From the NCBI GenBank assembly GCA_903813345.2, contig CAIIXF020000008.1, forward strand, positions 877,341 through 941,340: 64,000 nucleotides of DNA. The letters are read 5' to 3'. The notes beneath the pieces are model-generated. The model saw only the letters and a program-made list of their open reading frames with translations. It made no database searches and was not told the DNA's origin. A program made the translations under genes and the position numbers. Positions 44,624 to 56,292 of the stretch are shown one piece after another; within the stretch, counting starts at the first letter, position 1; the number at the start of each line of letters is the position of its first letter. The DNA is from Owenia fusiformis (Eukaryota > Annelida > Polychaeta > Sabellida > Oweniidae).

Positions 44624-44701
44624 TTTATTTCGCTCCGGAGCGTTTCCGCGTAAATGAAACGCTCCGTCGTGCATGTAGGAGCGTTTGGGTTATACACCGT
44701 G

Positions 44702-44728
44702 AAGTCACTCATGCATTGTATTAACAAA
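44702..44728. repeat. right half of the split dispersed repeat
   Basis: aagtcactcatgcattgtat matches 59225-59251 and continues the left half at 39556-39615 after one target duplication. Confidence 0.85.
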
Positions 44729-45774
44729 ACGAAAGATATCAACACAACTGATTGTTTATTTATATAAGCTGTTTTGATAAAAAAAAAATTAGCAGTATTT
44801 GAAAAATGAACCTAGTGATAACCTGTTGTGCTGTGTCTAAATAACAAAATATAGTTACTACCCGTGATAGCAATAAGTGCGACGCATTTGAAGTATTTGA
44901 TAGAACATTAGGAATGTATGTATTGTTTGCATGCGGTCTGAAAGCATTCCCTGGGAATACAATTTACCAATGTACTGTACTCATGTAATGTACCGATTGA
45001 TAAAAAATATTAAGCGTAGCATGACTTCTTCCGAAGAAGTTTACATTAGTTATGCAATATATAGTTTTTTTACCATCGGGACTCCACAGATTACGCTGTT
45101 GAAAATCTAAGCTGAGAAGGTGGAATATAAAATCAAGCACAGCGTCCTTTTACCCAAATCGCACCGTACCACATTGCTACCGTGAGAGTGGTAGTGATTT
45201 CAGAGTGTGGATTGGGGGTGTAAAACAGTCAGAATCATTGTCGTTTACTCGTGATACTGGTATTATAAGTTATTGAATGATTTGAAGTGCAATACAGGAG
45301 ACATTCTGCTCGAGAACTTCTGTGTTGGAACAAGACGATCGCGAAGTCGAGTGCCAATACAGAATATCAGGAGCAGAATATATTGGTATTGCACTTCAAA
45401 TCATTCTATAACGGTTTTATCGCGTGATCGTAGGCCAATTCATATACATTCTACTTAGGAGTTAATCCCTAGGTAATATTCTGTATTGCTACTGAGATCG
45501 TCCTCAGAGGGCTTCATTTTACAGATCATACGATAAATATTGGTACAGCACAAGAACTAACCAATCAGAGGGCTTCGTTTTACAGATCATATTCAATTCA
45601 CTTGATTCATTCAAAATTACATCATACAATATTTCATCAATAATACGAAAAAGACACCTCAAGGGTTGTATATATTCCATGGGTCATAATTTTTAATAGT
45701 AATGTTTTAGTCATAGATCAAAAGCTAATTGAATCAAAATGAAAGAGAAAAATGGAAGCATAAATTATCATTGG
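44729..45774. other. gene-free stretch with a hairpin
   Basis: An inverted repeat with 20-bp arms lies at 45275-45295 and 45386-45405 (gaatgatttgaagtgcaata and its complement). A 26-bp direct repeat, cagagggcttc(a/g)ttttacag, lies near 45506 and 45568. No coding exon was found. Confidence 0.5.
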
Positions 45775-46639
45775 TAGGGGACCCGGTCCTAACTTCGGAG
45801 ACGTCCCAACTTCGGAAAATATCCTGTTTTCTGTCTTTAAACTATGTTTTCAGTGTTGAATGATATGAAATAAACATACATTTATTAATATAAAGAGTTA
45901 CTGTATTGTTATGTTTCATCGATTCGGGTGTATTTTTAATACAAGTCAGTTTACATGTCAGTATACGCCCCCGGAAGTATTTCACCAAATTTGACGTAAT
46001 CGAGCCGTACCTAACTTTGGCGGGATTTTTGAAGAGGCCAAAATTTGTAAGCTCGATTCAAAAGGTTAGTATGGTAAATAATTTAATTTGATTACATTGA
46101 TAATTCTTTTTTTCAAATTAATGAACATTTCAAGATGCGTCTCTTATCACATATTTTAACTTACCTTGTCTGGAATTGCAGATATTTGACAAGATACGTT
46201 TAAATTCAGTTTCCGAATTTGAGACGACCTGTTTTGTAAAATTTTAAAATTCCCACTTCCTGTGTGCACTTAAAGAGCGAACTCAAGTAATTGCGTAAAG
46301 CTAAGTTAAATATGCGAACGTTTCTGCGTTCGCAATAATACGGTAAATGGAGCTGAATGAGACGTTTCAAAAAGGGCCAATGCGTATATCAGGTGTATGC
46401 TGCAATGTTGCTGATTTGTCCATATTTTAATAAGTAAGATTCAACAATCCTCTCTGGAAATTTCCCATTTTAAAAAATTGTACATGATACAATGGACGTA
46501 GGCCTATATCTAATACCTTACGTCCATGATGATACATACGAATAAATAAGTTTAACCCTAAGGTTTCTGTTGTGTCATTAATAATTTTACATATAACCCC
46601 AGACCATCTTTATTCAACTTAAACTTAAACTACACAGGT

Positions 46640-49600
46640 ATGCCATACAGAGGATACCATCCGAGTCGACTTCAAAATGCTGTTCAGGGTTACAAGGCCG
46701 GTATGTCACTTGCCGAATCCAGTGAAATATTCGGTGTGCCAAAATCAACCATTCATGACTATGGGACAGGCCGCATGGCATTTGGTGCTTCGCCCGGTAG
46801 AAAGCCAATACTCCCAGATCACTTAGAGCATAAATTAGTAGACTGGGCCTGTAATCTGGCCGACCTAGGAATAGGCATTAGCAGGGCATGCTTTATAGAA
46901 AGGGCTGGTGAGTTAGCCAAGAAATACAACGTCGCCATTGGGAAAAATGGACTGTCTGACAAATGGTGGCGAGGCTTTAAAAACAGGCATCCAAACATCA
47001 GCCTTTTGAAGCCTGAGCCAACTGCAGGTATTTACTCAGTTGGCAAATATAAGGATAGTATTCACTCCCCGATTCTGCCTGAGTTGCTTTTAACCCTAGC
47101 CTATGACATCCATGTTCTATTAACTTTGTAAACTTAAGACAACACGTGTTATTTTATGTTCTATTATTATAATAAAACATATTATTAACTAACTATGGAT
47201 TATCTGCAACATTTTTGTCACACGATGGCTATAAGCACCCTCCCTGTACACGAACGGCATAAACGGGGCTTGAATACTATATCAGTGAAAATGGCTCATC
47301 ACCGCTTCTTCTATTTGCCAAATATTGAAAATAAACAATTATCGTTTTAACTAATCAATATCAATAGGCATATACCTTGTTTATCTAAGTCGTCAAAACA
47401 ATAAATCCAAGTTGAAAAGATAAATTGTCACATAACATTTTACCATGTAAGTTGCAACATAATTATTAATTCAACTGAGAAAAATGATTTATATGTACAT
47501 GATGTAATGTAATGGAAAATTCAAAACGTTTAATTTTTTATTCATAGATTGTAAAGGAGTAAACAAAGCGCTAAAATAATAAGAAAAATATATTGTCAAT
47601 CATTTTATAATCATTTTTACGACAAACACGTTTACAAATAGCTCGAGGAAAAGTTCTTTGTTAAGATACCATGAAATTAAGATGCAACATTCTTACATCA
47701 TCATTATGTGAATATGTATTGTACATATACATTTTAAGTGTAAATAAAGATAGATTTAAAATTATAGGTAAAATGCATACCTTGTTTGTTGCAGCGAACC
47801 GACACAGACAAATGGACTTCAGAACGGTCAAGTATTACTTTGACGACTTGGACCACATAATGACATATTTCAATATGCACGATGACCCCAGCAGATTATG
47901 GAATGCAGATGAGACTGGGTTCTGCCTCAGCCACAAGTTCGTGAAAGTGATTGCACGGAAAGGCACCAAGTCCCTCCAAGGAAGGACCAGTTCTAACAAG
48001 GACAACGTATGATTTTTGCATTGTGTCAAACTTATTAATAAATTCTTCTTTTAAACTGTCTATAAGATTTCAAATCACAAACGTTAAGATGGTCCTATAT
48101 GGGTACTCTTTCAATGATTAAAATTATGTCTCCTCTCTCATACCTCTTTTCAAATATGAATTGTATGTATGAATCTTTCGATCTGATGCCAAGATCGTAC
48201 ACGTAATGAGATTTTTTAAAAGTTAATTATTATTCTAATGGCAGAGCGAGATACACTGTATAAGATATGCAACATTGCAAGAAACATGCCCGACCAACCT
48301 ACCAATATATTGTCCACCGTCTCAAACATATTATCTCCAAAACGTGAGGATAATTTGGAAATCCACATTCATAGATCAAAACCATGAAATAAAGGGAATG
48401 AAAGGAATTAAAAAAAAGAAATAGGCTTATCAAGAATGATATGAGCCGAAATCATTAAATTGAGGCATTTTGTAAAAATTCAGATCGATCGATATAATTC
48501 TGTTTTATAATCGCAGTTAGTGCTAAATCTCTGGAGCAAGACAAGCCCATTAAAGGGCATTGTATATAAAAGGGATAGATCTTTAAATCTAATTTCTCAC
48601 TCAGAATTTGTCGTTGTTTCTTTTTAGTTTAAATAAATTATATAAATCTTGCATTATTATTGACTATTGTTTGAATAAGCATGAACTTCATTGCGTTTAA
48701 TTTCATACTAACAATGTAATCTCATCGTATCGTATCATCAGATTTTTCTTTCCATGTTTTCACTCAAAAGTAGATTTTTATCCTTTTCTGAGAACTTTGA
48801 CATGCCTGGCTACGGCCATGCCTAGTGGAGCAAACATTTGAGAAATGATTAGCCATAATTCGAATTTTAATTCTACTCAAATCGCCGATATGACTCATTT
48901 ACTTTTTAAAGGATCGAGGGAAGGTTATAACATTGCAATTGTGATTGTAGGTCACGTGCATGGCTTTCGGAAGTGCGAGTGGAGCAGTGGGGCCGCCACA
49001 CCTCATCTTCAAGGGAGTCACGATGAAGGCTCTTGATAGCGTTGACACCACCTATGCCCCTATCGGATGCCGGTTTTCAGTGTCAGAGACTGGATGGTCG
49101 AATCGTGAAATAGGTCTGTTGTGGTTCAGAGGGGCCTTCCTTCCTACCATCGGGGAAAAACGTCCGGTTCTGCTGATACTTGATGGGCATGACTCCCACC
49201 TGACAAAAGACGTGGCAGAATATGGGTTTGAGAATGGCGTGATAATCATTATTTTGCCACCTCACACGACTCACTATTTGCAGCAACTGGATCGAACAGT
49301 CTTTGGCTCATCTAAGAAGAACTGGGACAGCGAGTGTTCGAAATACACAAGAGAAACACCAGGTGTTCCAGTAGGAAGGAGCAATTTTTGCCAAATATTT
49401 GCTAAAGTTTGGGAGAAATCCGTAACGTCTGAAAATATAATCAGTGGCTTTCGAGCAACTGGGGTGTACCCATTTAACCCCGATGCAATTCCAAAAGCTG
49501 CCTATTTACCATCTTCGCTTGAGAATGAGGTCGCACCTACTCGCATGACAAAACCAGTAAATCCAGCAGATTGTTGCCATCCAAAATATGTTTCTACATC

Positions 49601-50981
49601 TACTACTTCAACTGTCGTTTCACAATCCACCGTACGTCCTACCACTCCCAAAGATATATCTACTGCTTCAACTGTCGTTCCACAATCCACCGTACGTCCT
49701 ACCACTTCCAAAGATATATCTACTGCTTCAACTGTTGCTACACAATCCATCGTACGTCCCAGCACTTCAAAAGATGTATCTACTGCTTCAACTGTTGCTA
49801 CACAATCCAACGTAGGTCCCAGCACTTCAAAAGATACTGACCTGGCAGATGATAGAATATGTCCAAGCGCTACGAGTGCCCTGGCAGACATCCCTGTGAT
49901 TGATACCACAACCATTGCCTCTGCTTCAATTGTGAGACCGACTGCTTCTTCTTCATCGGATGTATCACTAGAATCACCATTTGACAGCATGGACATCGAA
50001 AGTCTTCCCACAGATGTGTCTTTAACGACCTCATGTCCTCCGAAAATGGCGCTGAAGACACTTGAAGATGCTATTGGCCCAAAGGATCTTAAATTATACA
50101 AGAGGAGGGAAGCTGCAGGTTTCAGGTCCTCCGTAGATGCAACATACGCGACATGGCTCAAACTGAAAGAAAGCATTCCCGATGAACTGGAAAATGGAAA
50201 ATGGCCGTTTATGAATACATCTTCCCCCACCGATGAAGATAGTGATATCCTCAAATATCCAAAGAAGTCATCCAAAACATCAAATGAAACGCGCAAACAT
50301 TTCATCATTACCAATGCTGACTATATAGAAGCAAAAAGAAGAAAAGAAGAGCAGAAGTTCCAACTTAATCTAGAAAAAGAACAGAGGAAAGATGAAAGAC
50401 TTAAGAAAAAAGAAGAGAAAGAAAATGGAAGAAAACACAAGCTAAAATCATTGGTAACTGACAAAAGAACGATTCACGGAAAACCAGGTATGAAAAGAGC
50501 AATAAACAAAAATGTACTTCTCATGTATTTAAAGATCAGGGCCCCTGTAATAAACAATCAAATTCTCTCACACCTCTTAAAGTCATTAGGGGCATAGCAA
50601 TGATCCTAAGAGTTTTTGATAGGTGAGCCAAAGTGAGATGAATATCTGAATTATTTTTCTAATGGTTGATACTGCCTCGTCTGCATTCCTTGCTAGGCCT
50701 ACATCCTTGTTTATAACGTGAAAACTTGACCATGTCAAGTCACTGAATATTTCAATCCTCAGATCGCGTCTTCTTAGAAATGTTTAAGAGATGAATAGAA
50801 TCATGTATGTGGATATTGATATCAATTAATATTTGTTACAGAGGCAACAGTGACAGTAACAGTAGAACCAGTGCCACAAATTACAGAGGCAACAGCGCCA
50901 GTAACAGTAGAACCAGTGCCACAAATTGAAGAACTAGAAAGACACCTAAGTGAACGGAATATATTTGAAGACTTTCTCTAA
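46640..50981 (+). CDS. pogo/Tigger-type transposase, four exons, apparently intact
   Basis: Exons 46640..47027, 47795..48006, 48951..50487 and 50842..50981 join in phase to 758 codons plus stop with GT-AG introns. Residues about 8-46 form a psq-type helix-turn-helix (SRLQNAVQGYKAGMSLAESS, then STIHDY). A CENP-B-type second DNA-binding region follows to about 126 (KWWRGFKNRHPNISLLKPEP). The DDE_1 catalytic domain contains NADETGF (D168), LLILDGHDSH (D278) and QQLDRTVFG (D314), the DDD triad of pogo-type enzymes. After about residue 400 there is a Ser/Thr-rich segment with 20-residue tandem repeats (STASTVATQSIVRPSTSKD), and a Lys/Glu-rich probable coiled coil lies at about 660-710. The start ATG at 46640 is the first in frame. 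The enzyme would cut and reinsert the element in the nucleus. Confidence 0.87.
49603..49842 (+). repeat. 60-bp coding tandem repeat in the transposase gene
   Basis: About four copies of a 60-bp unit (tctactgcttcaactgt... and cacaatccaacgta) encode a 20-residue Ser/Thr/Pro-rich motif. The third base varies more than the first two, suggesting the repeat is translated. Confidence 0.85.
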
Positions 50982-51606
50982 ATGCGTCTGAATAGGTTGA
51001 AAGCGTCTGAATAGACTGAATATGTCTGATCAATAGGCTGAATTGACTGTTGTAAATTGAATTGACTAATAGGCCTATACTTTTTTAATAATTCCTTTTA
51101 GTGTCATCTGTGACATACATATCCATATTACAACAGATATATGTACTATAGTTAGGATAGGTTGTACTATTGTATAATTGTAGTTCTACATAAACTAAAT
51201 CAATGTGCATTTTAGAGATTTTAGTATATATTACGTTCATTTCATATTTTGATTGAAATTGAATAAAAAAGAAACATAAATCCATTCTATTTCATGGTAC
51301 AGAATGCGTACGAATTATAGTAAACGATTTGGAAACGTGACAATATACGGTAACATTGCATGCAATACTACACTGATTTTTTTCATAACCAATGGTCTCT
51401 AAGAATTGGCAATTGCAACCAAAACAGTAAATTGCCTTATAAAATTCAATCTTAAAAGTCAATCGATCTTACTTGAAAAATTACTCCTTTTGTGCATTTT
51501 GATAAAAATAAAGAAAAGAAAATGAGTTACTATTTCTGTTTCATATTTTAATTTTCAGATAACAGTAGTATTAAAAGAATAGAAAGTATAAACATATAAG
51601 ATATAG
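50982..51606. other. spacer between the transposase and HIRAN genes
   Basis: 625 bp, AT-rich. It must hold the transposase polyadenylation signal (aataaa at about 51261-51266) and the promoter of the HIRAN gene, unless the two are co-transcribed. Confidence 0.4.
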
Positions 51607-52289
51607 ATGAAGGTTGTCGTACTGTACCCAGTGGATGTTGTTGGGATGTGGCATCAAGCTAAGGTTGCTGACCTTGGAATCACCAAGAGCTACAGCTTAA
51701 AGCGGGAACCTTCAAATAGCAATGACAGGAATGCGTTTGCAGTAATGGATGGCGGTATGTTGTATCTTGCAACGAGTCGGAATAAGTGATTGTACAAAAA
51801 TGTTGCGAAGAATGAGAATAACGTTTAATAACCATCGATTTATGTATTTTGGTAATTATGACAGTGTTCTCAAAGAACAGAAGTTAAATCATTTCAAACA
51901 AACTCGGATACAGGTCTGCATAAGTGTGAAATTCATGTCGCCTAAATTCTTCATCCTAGACTCAACTCGTCAAATCGATCGCGTTTCTGAAATGTGCATG
52001 ATGATGTAGGACTTATAAATATACTTGTGCACTTTATTTCTCTAAAATTTCAGAAAAACGTATGGGATATTTAAAGTGGGAAGACGCGGAGCTTATTTCT
52101 CCAATAGTGGATGAAAATAGAGAAACTATCAGGAAATTGTGGTTTAAAGCCAGTGAAGTCTCACGGCCGAGTAAAAGAGGACCAATGCAGAAAGGCCAAA
52201 TTGCATTCTACATTGAAGAGTCTGATGAAACACGGATGAAGACTTTATTTCCGTCAAGATTCATGCTCTCTGTAAAAAAGACAAATTGA
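51607..52289 (+). CDS. HIRAN-domain protein carried by the pogo-type transposon, two exons
   Basis: Exons 51607..51754 and 52054..52289 join in phase (g|aa, Glu) to 127 codons plus stop. The product matches the HIRAN domain: YSLKREPSNSNDRNAFAV, then GEKRMGYLKWEDAELISPIV, the R-E-P-x-N-x-x-D-x-N-A-x-A-V and hydrophobic-GYL pattern. HIRAN domains occur at the N-terminus of HLTF/Rad5-type helicases, where they bind DNA 3' ends at stalled forks, and as stand-alone proteins in bacteria and mobile elements. The gene lies between the transposase stop and the right TIR, on the same strand. Role inferred: binding DNA ends or target structures during transposition. No ATPase is fused to it. Confidence 0.82.
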
Positions 52290-52965
52290 TTTTTGTATAA
52301 CCTGATAACTGACCTTTTAGTCATAAATTCAAATACCAGATCGCCTTAGAAGTTGTACTGGACAATGCGTTTGCAATAGTATATATTTCCCAATCACAAT
52401 ACAATTACTTTTTATTTTATCTCAGTATTCTAGGACTTGAAAGCACTTAGAAGAAAACTATAAAAACTAATACAATCAACCAAAGATTATAACTGAAATA
52501 AATCACGGCAATCATCATTTTCTGCATAAAAATTACGAATATTGAAACTGAAGCAGCCAGCTTTCCTTCGTATACCCAAGCTGTGTGTATATTAGATGTG
52601 AGGAGGAAACATCGCTCCACAACAATATATTACTTTATGAATAATAAATTGATTCAAATATGATATCAAGTTTTTACAGCATCGGAATAAGCAGAAATTA
52701 AATTCTCGTCAGTCTTATAATCTTTCTAGTTACAAATCAAGGTAACAAAGCAGCATGTCACATAGACCTAAAAATGAAACAAATGACACTTTAGCTTGCT
52801 AAATGCAAAAAGGTACTAACGAGTGCGTTGAATATAAACAACATTGGCTAAATTTATATGTACGTCTTTATTTTAAGTTGCGTAAGTTGGTGAATAGTAT
52901 CTTGTGTGAGTTGACGAATCGACTTTCCGAATTTAGGACGACCAGTCCGAAGTTAGGACGGGTGT
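52290..52965. other. 3' non-coding part of the pogo-type transposon
   Basis: AT-rich sequence after the HIRAN stop codon, ending in the right inverted repeat (ccgaatttaggacgacc, gaagttaggacggg). Confidence 0.6.
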
Positions 52966-53247
52966 TATGATATGTTGTGGCGTCCATTTGTGCGTTTCTG
53001 TGTTACCGGGGAATACTTTCATATTATTTATTATCAACAACAAAGTCATTGCTTTCCAATTTCAAACATATTTTACCACATATTTAGATTTTACTCGTTT
53101 GACAAGCCAATCTCTCTGAAACTGTCCGAAATATGGACAGGCTCCCCTATTTACTGATAAGATCATTCTTTATTAGTTTTTCGAATTTCTTAACATACGT
53201 TGCCTTTTTGAAGTATATAGCCAGTGAGTTATATAATGTTTCTCCTC

Positions 53248-56233
53248 TACGGAAAGCTATAGGGGACATGCGCATAATTCAAAATCGAATGGAGTTTTAA
53301 CATGGGAGTGATATCACACACCGCGGCCCAGTCAGATAGATTTCATCGCGCACTGAATGAATGACAGGGGCCGCGTTTTGCAAAGTTAATTAAAATAAAG
53401 TGCGCAGAAATTCCGGCATTCAGTGCGCGATGAAAAAATGATTATCTGTGAATAAATAACGAATAAAAATTCGTAGCACCACGAATTTGATTTTTTTCGA
53501 AAGACTGCGCAGTGACCCAGCGAAATGACAATTTTGGATAATATTGATGGCTCTAACGAGGAGAACTTTGAGATTTCCCGATTCTAGCGCGCAGCACATC
53601 CAGGACATGCGCACTTTTATCAGATTCGATTCTAATATGGTCTCAAAGATAATGTTCATTAAAAGAGGGCGTATGCATACATATTGCACGTTGCGTTATG
53701 TTGAAGTGACCCTTGCAAAGGGTTCCATTGAAAATATATTATTTTGGGCCATTTCATATCTTTTAATTGATATTGTATAAAATATTTTCAATGTTTGAAA
53801 ATTATAATCTTATAAATAACATTTAATGTAATAAAACTGTAACGAAATGGTAAATACGGAATATGATGCAATACAATGCAGTGCAATATGATGTTATACA
53901 ATGCAGTGCAATATGATGCAATACAATGTGGTGCAATATGATGTTATACAATGCGGTGCAATATGATGCAATACAATGCAGAGCAATATGATGCAATACA
54001 ATGCAGTGCAATATGATGCAATGCAATGTAGTGTAATATGATGCAATACAAAGCAGTGTTATATGATTCAAAAAATGCTGTGCAATATAATACAATACAA
54101 TGTAGTGCAATATAATACAATAAAATGCAGTGCAATACGATGCAATACAATACAATGCAATATAATGCAATACAATGCAGTGCAATGCAATACAGTGCAA
54201 AACAATGCCGTGCAGTGCAATACAATGTAGTTCATTTCAATACAATGCAGTGCAATACAATATGGTACAGTGCAATACAATGTAGTGCAATACAATACAT
54301 CGCAGTTCAATACAGTGCAATACAATGTAGTGCAATGCAGTGCAATAAAATACAATACAGTGCAATTCAATACAATGCAATACAACACAGTGCAATACAA
54401 TACAATGCTGTGCAATACAATACATTACACTGCAATAAAATACAATGCAGTGTAATAAAATACAGTGTAAATCAAGACAATGCAATACAATACTGTACAA
54501 TACAATACAGTGCAATATAATACAATGCAGTACATTGCAATGCAGTGCAATACAATATTGTGCAGTGCAATATATTGCTGTGCAATACAAAGCAATGCAG
54601 TGTAATACAATACTGTGCAACACAATGTGGTACAGTGCAATACAATACAGTGCAATACAATACATCGCAGTTCAATACAGTGCAATGCAATGTAGTGCAG
54701 TGCAGTGCAATAAAATACAATACAGTGCAATTCAATACAATGCAATACAATACAGTGCAATACAAAACAATGCTGTGCAATAGAATACAGTACACTGCAG
54801 TAAAATACAATGCAGTGTAATAAAATGCAGTGTAATTCAAGACCATGCAATACAATACTGTGCATTACAATACAGTGTAATATAATACAATGCAGTGTAC
54901 TGCAATGCAATGCAATACAATATGGTGCAGTGCAATATATTGCAGTGCAATTCAAAACAATGCAGTGTAATACAATGCAGTGCAACACAATGTGGTACAG
55001 TGCAATACATTATAATGCAGTGCAATACAATACAATGCAGCGCAATACAATGTAGTACACTGCAGTACAATACAATGCAGTGCAATAAAGTACAATGCAG
55101 TGCAATATAATATAATACAGTGCAATACAGTACAATATAATGCAATAGAATACAATGCAGTGCAATACAATAAAATGCAGTACAATACAATACAATGATG
55201 TGCTATACAATACAATACAATGCAATGAAATGCAATTCAATGCTATGAATGTACACCTTCTACAGTCAAATAAACACAGATAAAATTGTAATAGTATGTT
55301 AGTGTATGGAGTTTGAAGTGGGTGGGGGATACAATTACCAGTCTGCTGATTGATGACTTAATAACTTAGAAAAGATCTCCTAGCTTTTAACAGGTGGCAC
55401 TTATGTCTACCTTTTGTTCTTGAACAATCTCGTCTAAGAATACAGACCCGTATCCTGGATTAACCTGGGGGAGTGGTTTTACCAAGGGGGAGATTTTGCC
55501 AAGAGGGGGGAGCTTTTTGACAGTTATGGCAAAAAAATCATGCGAAAAGTGCTAAGAATGGTGAAAAACTGCATGATTTTGAACGAATATTTGGCAAGGG
55601 GGAGGGGGGTGAGGCCCCCTGGCTACGGCCATGTAATACATATAGGAACTTTCCTTCTCCCAGAAGAAATGGTATACAGGTATTACATCAATCATTCTGG
55701 TATTTTGTATACGAAGGTCTGTAGTTACTTTATTGAAAGATGGCAGTGTACACTGTGTACTACCATTTTGAGGTCAGTTTGACTTTATAATTCTGCGCAC
55801 TATAATCTGTAATTCTCATAGATATCCTCTCTAGAGGCATCACTGTGATCCAAAATTACAATTTCGCAGGTCAAGTCTGCAGTCTTTCGAAAAAAGTTGA
55901 ATTCGTTGTGCTACCCTTTCTTGTTGGGCATTTATTAACAGAAAACTATAATTACATCGCGCCAGCATATACAAGCTTCAGCGCGATATTTTGAGTATGT
56001 TAATAAATAAAGTGCGCAGAAATCGATCTTACTGGGCCGCGGTGTGCGATATCACTCATAAACAATTTTTAATTGCGCACTGAATGAATTACAGGGGCGC
56101 GTTGTGCAAAGTGAATTAAATAAATAAAGTGCGCAGAAATATATCTGACTGGGCCGCGGTGTGTGATATCACTCCCATGTTAAAACTCCATTGAATTTTA
56201 AATTCTGCGGTATATCCCCTTTCGCTTTCCGTA
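53248..56233. mobile_element. TIR element with 6-bp duplication, copy 1
   Basis: Ends are tacggaaag...ctttccgta, and TIR similarity extends about 100 bp (ggagttttaacatgggagtg, gatatcacacaccgcggccc). It is flanked by ctcctc on both sides (53242-53247, 56234-56239). The interior has a 1.4 kb pentamer satellite and a G-rich segment ending ccccctggctacggccatg. No transposase, so non-autonomous. A 6-bp duplication fits few superfamilies (IS3EU, Dada and Polinton are those I know of); the TAC start is closest to IS3EU by memory. Confidence 0.88.
53865..55245. repeat. pentamer satellite, copy 1 (tgcaatacaa / tgcagtgcaa)
   Basis: 1.4 kb of 5-bp-periodic sequence built from words such as acaat, gcagt and gcaat. 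Because stop codons are rare in these words, long overlapping frames appear on both strands; none is a real gene. Confidence 0.95.
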
Positions 56234-56292
56234 CTCCTCTAATCGCAATTGATTTTCGACCAGTTTCAGTTCTAAACCTTTTGATTGTATCT

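Larger units (their letters stand above)
39616..44701. mobile_element. 5.1 kb TIR element with CACGGTG ends and 5-bp target duplication
   Basis: Ends are CACGGTGTATAACCCAAACG... and its exact reverse complement; TIRs are about 47 bp identical, and the AAACGCTCC subterminal motif recurs about ten times, mostly within 80 bp of the ends and at 43860-44270. The flanks are aagtc on both sides (39611-39615, 44702-44706), and an empty copy of the site with a single aagtc exists at 59225-59229. A 5-bp duplication with CAC...GTG ends is known for Transib and the RAG-like/ProtoRAG elements. CACGGTG differs by one base from the V(D)J heptamer CACAGTG. No RAG1/Transib transposase is visible. The interior is occupied by a nested foldback element, so the copy is probably non-autonomous. 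Boundaries are certain; the superfamily is inferred. Confidence 0.85.
45777..52965 (+). mobile_element. 7.2 kb pogo-type DNA transposon with transposase and HIRAN genes
   Basis: Terminal sequences ggggacccggtcctaacttc (left) and the complement of gaagttaggacgggtgt (right) form short inverted repeats sharing GTCCTAACTTCGGA. Both are flanked by TA (45775-45776 and 52966-52967), the duplication typical of the Tc1/mariner-pogo group. Related TCCTAACTTCGGA or TCCGAATTT motifs recur just inside both ends (45806, 46007, 46208, 52926), possibly transposase-binding sites. The element carries a complete four-exon transposase gene and a two-exon HIRAN gene on the same strand, both free of stops and frameshifts. 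It may be recently active. Confidence 0.82.

Noticed and set aside
49502-50314. Minus-strand ORF of 270 codons
   Set aside because: Shadow of the transposase exon; composition mirrors its Ser/Thr repeats, and no domain is recognised.
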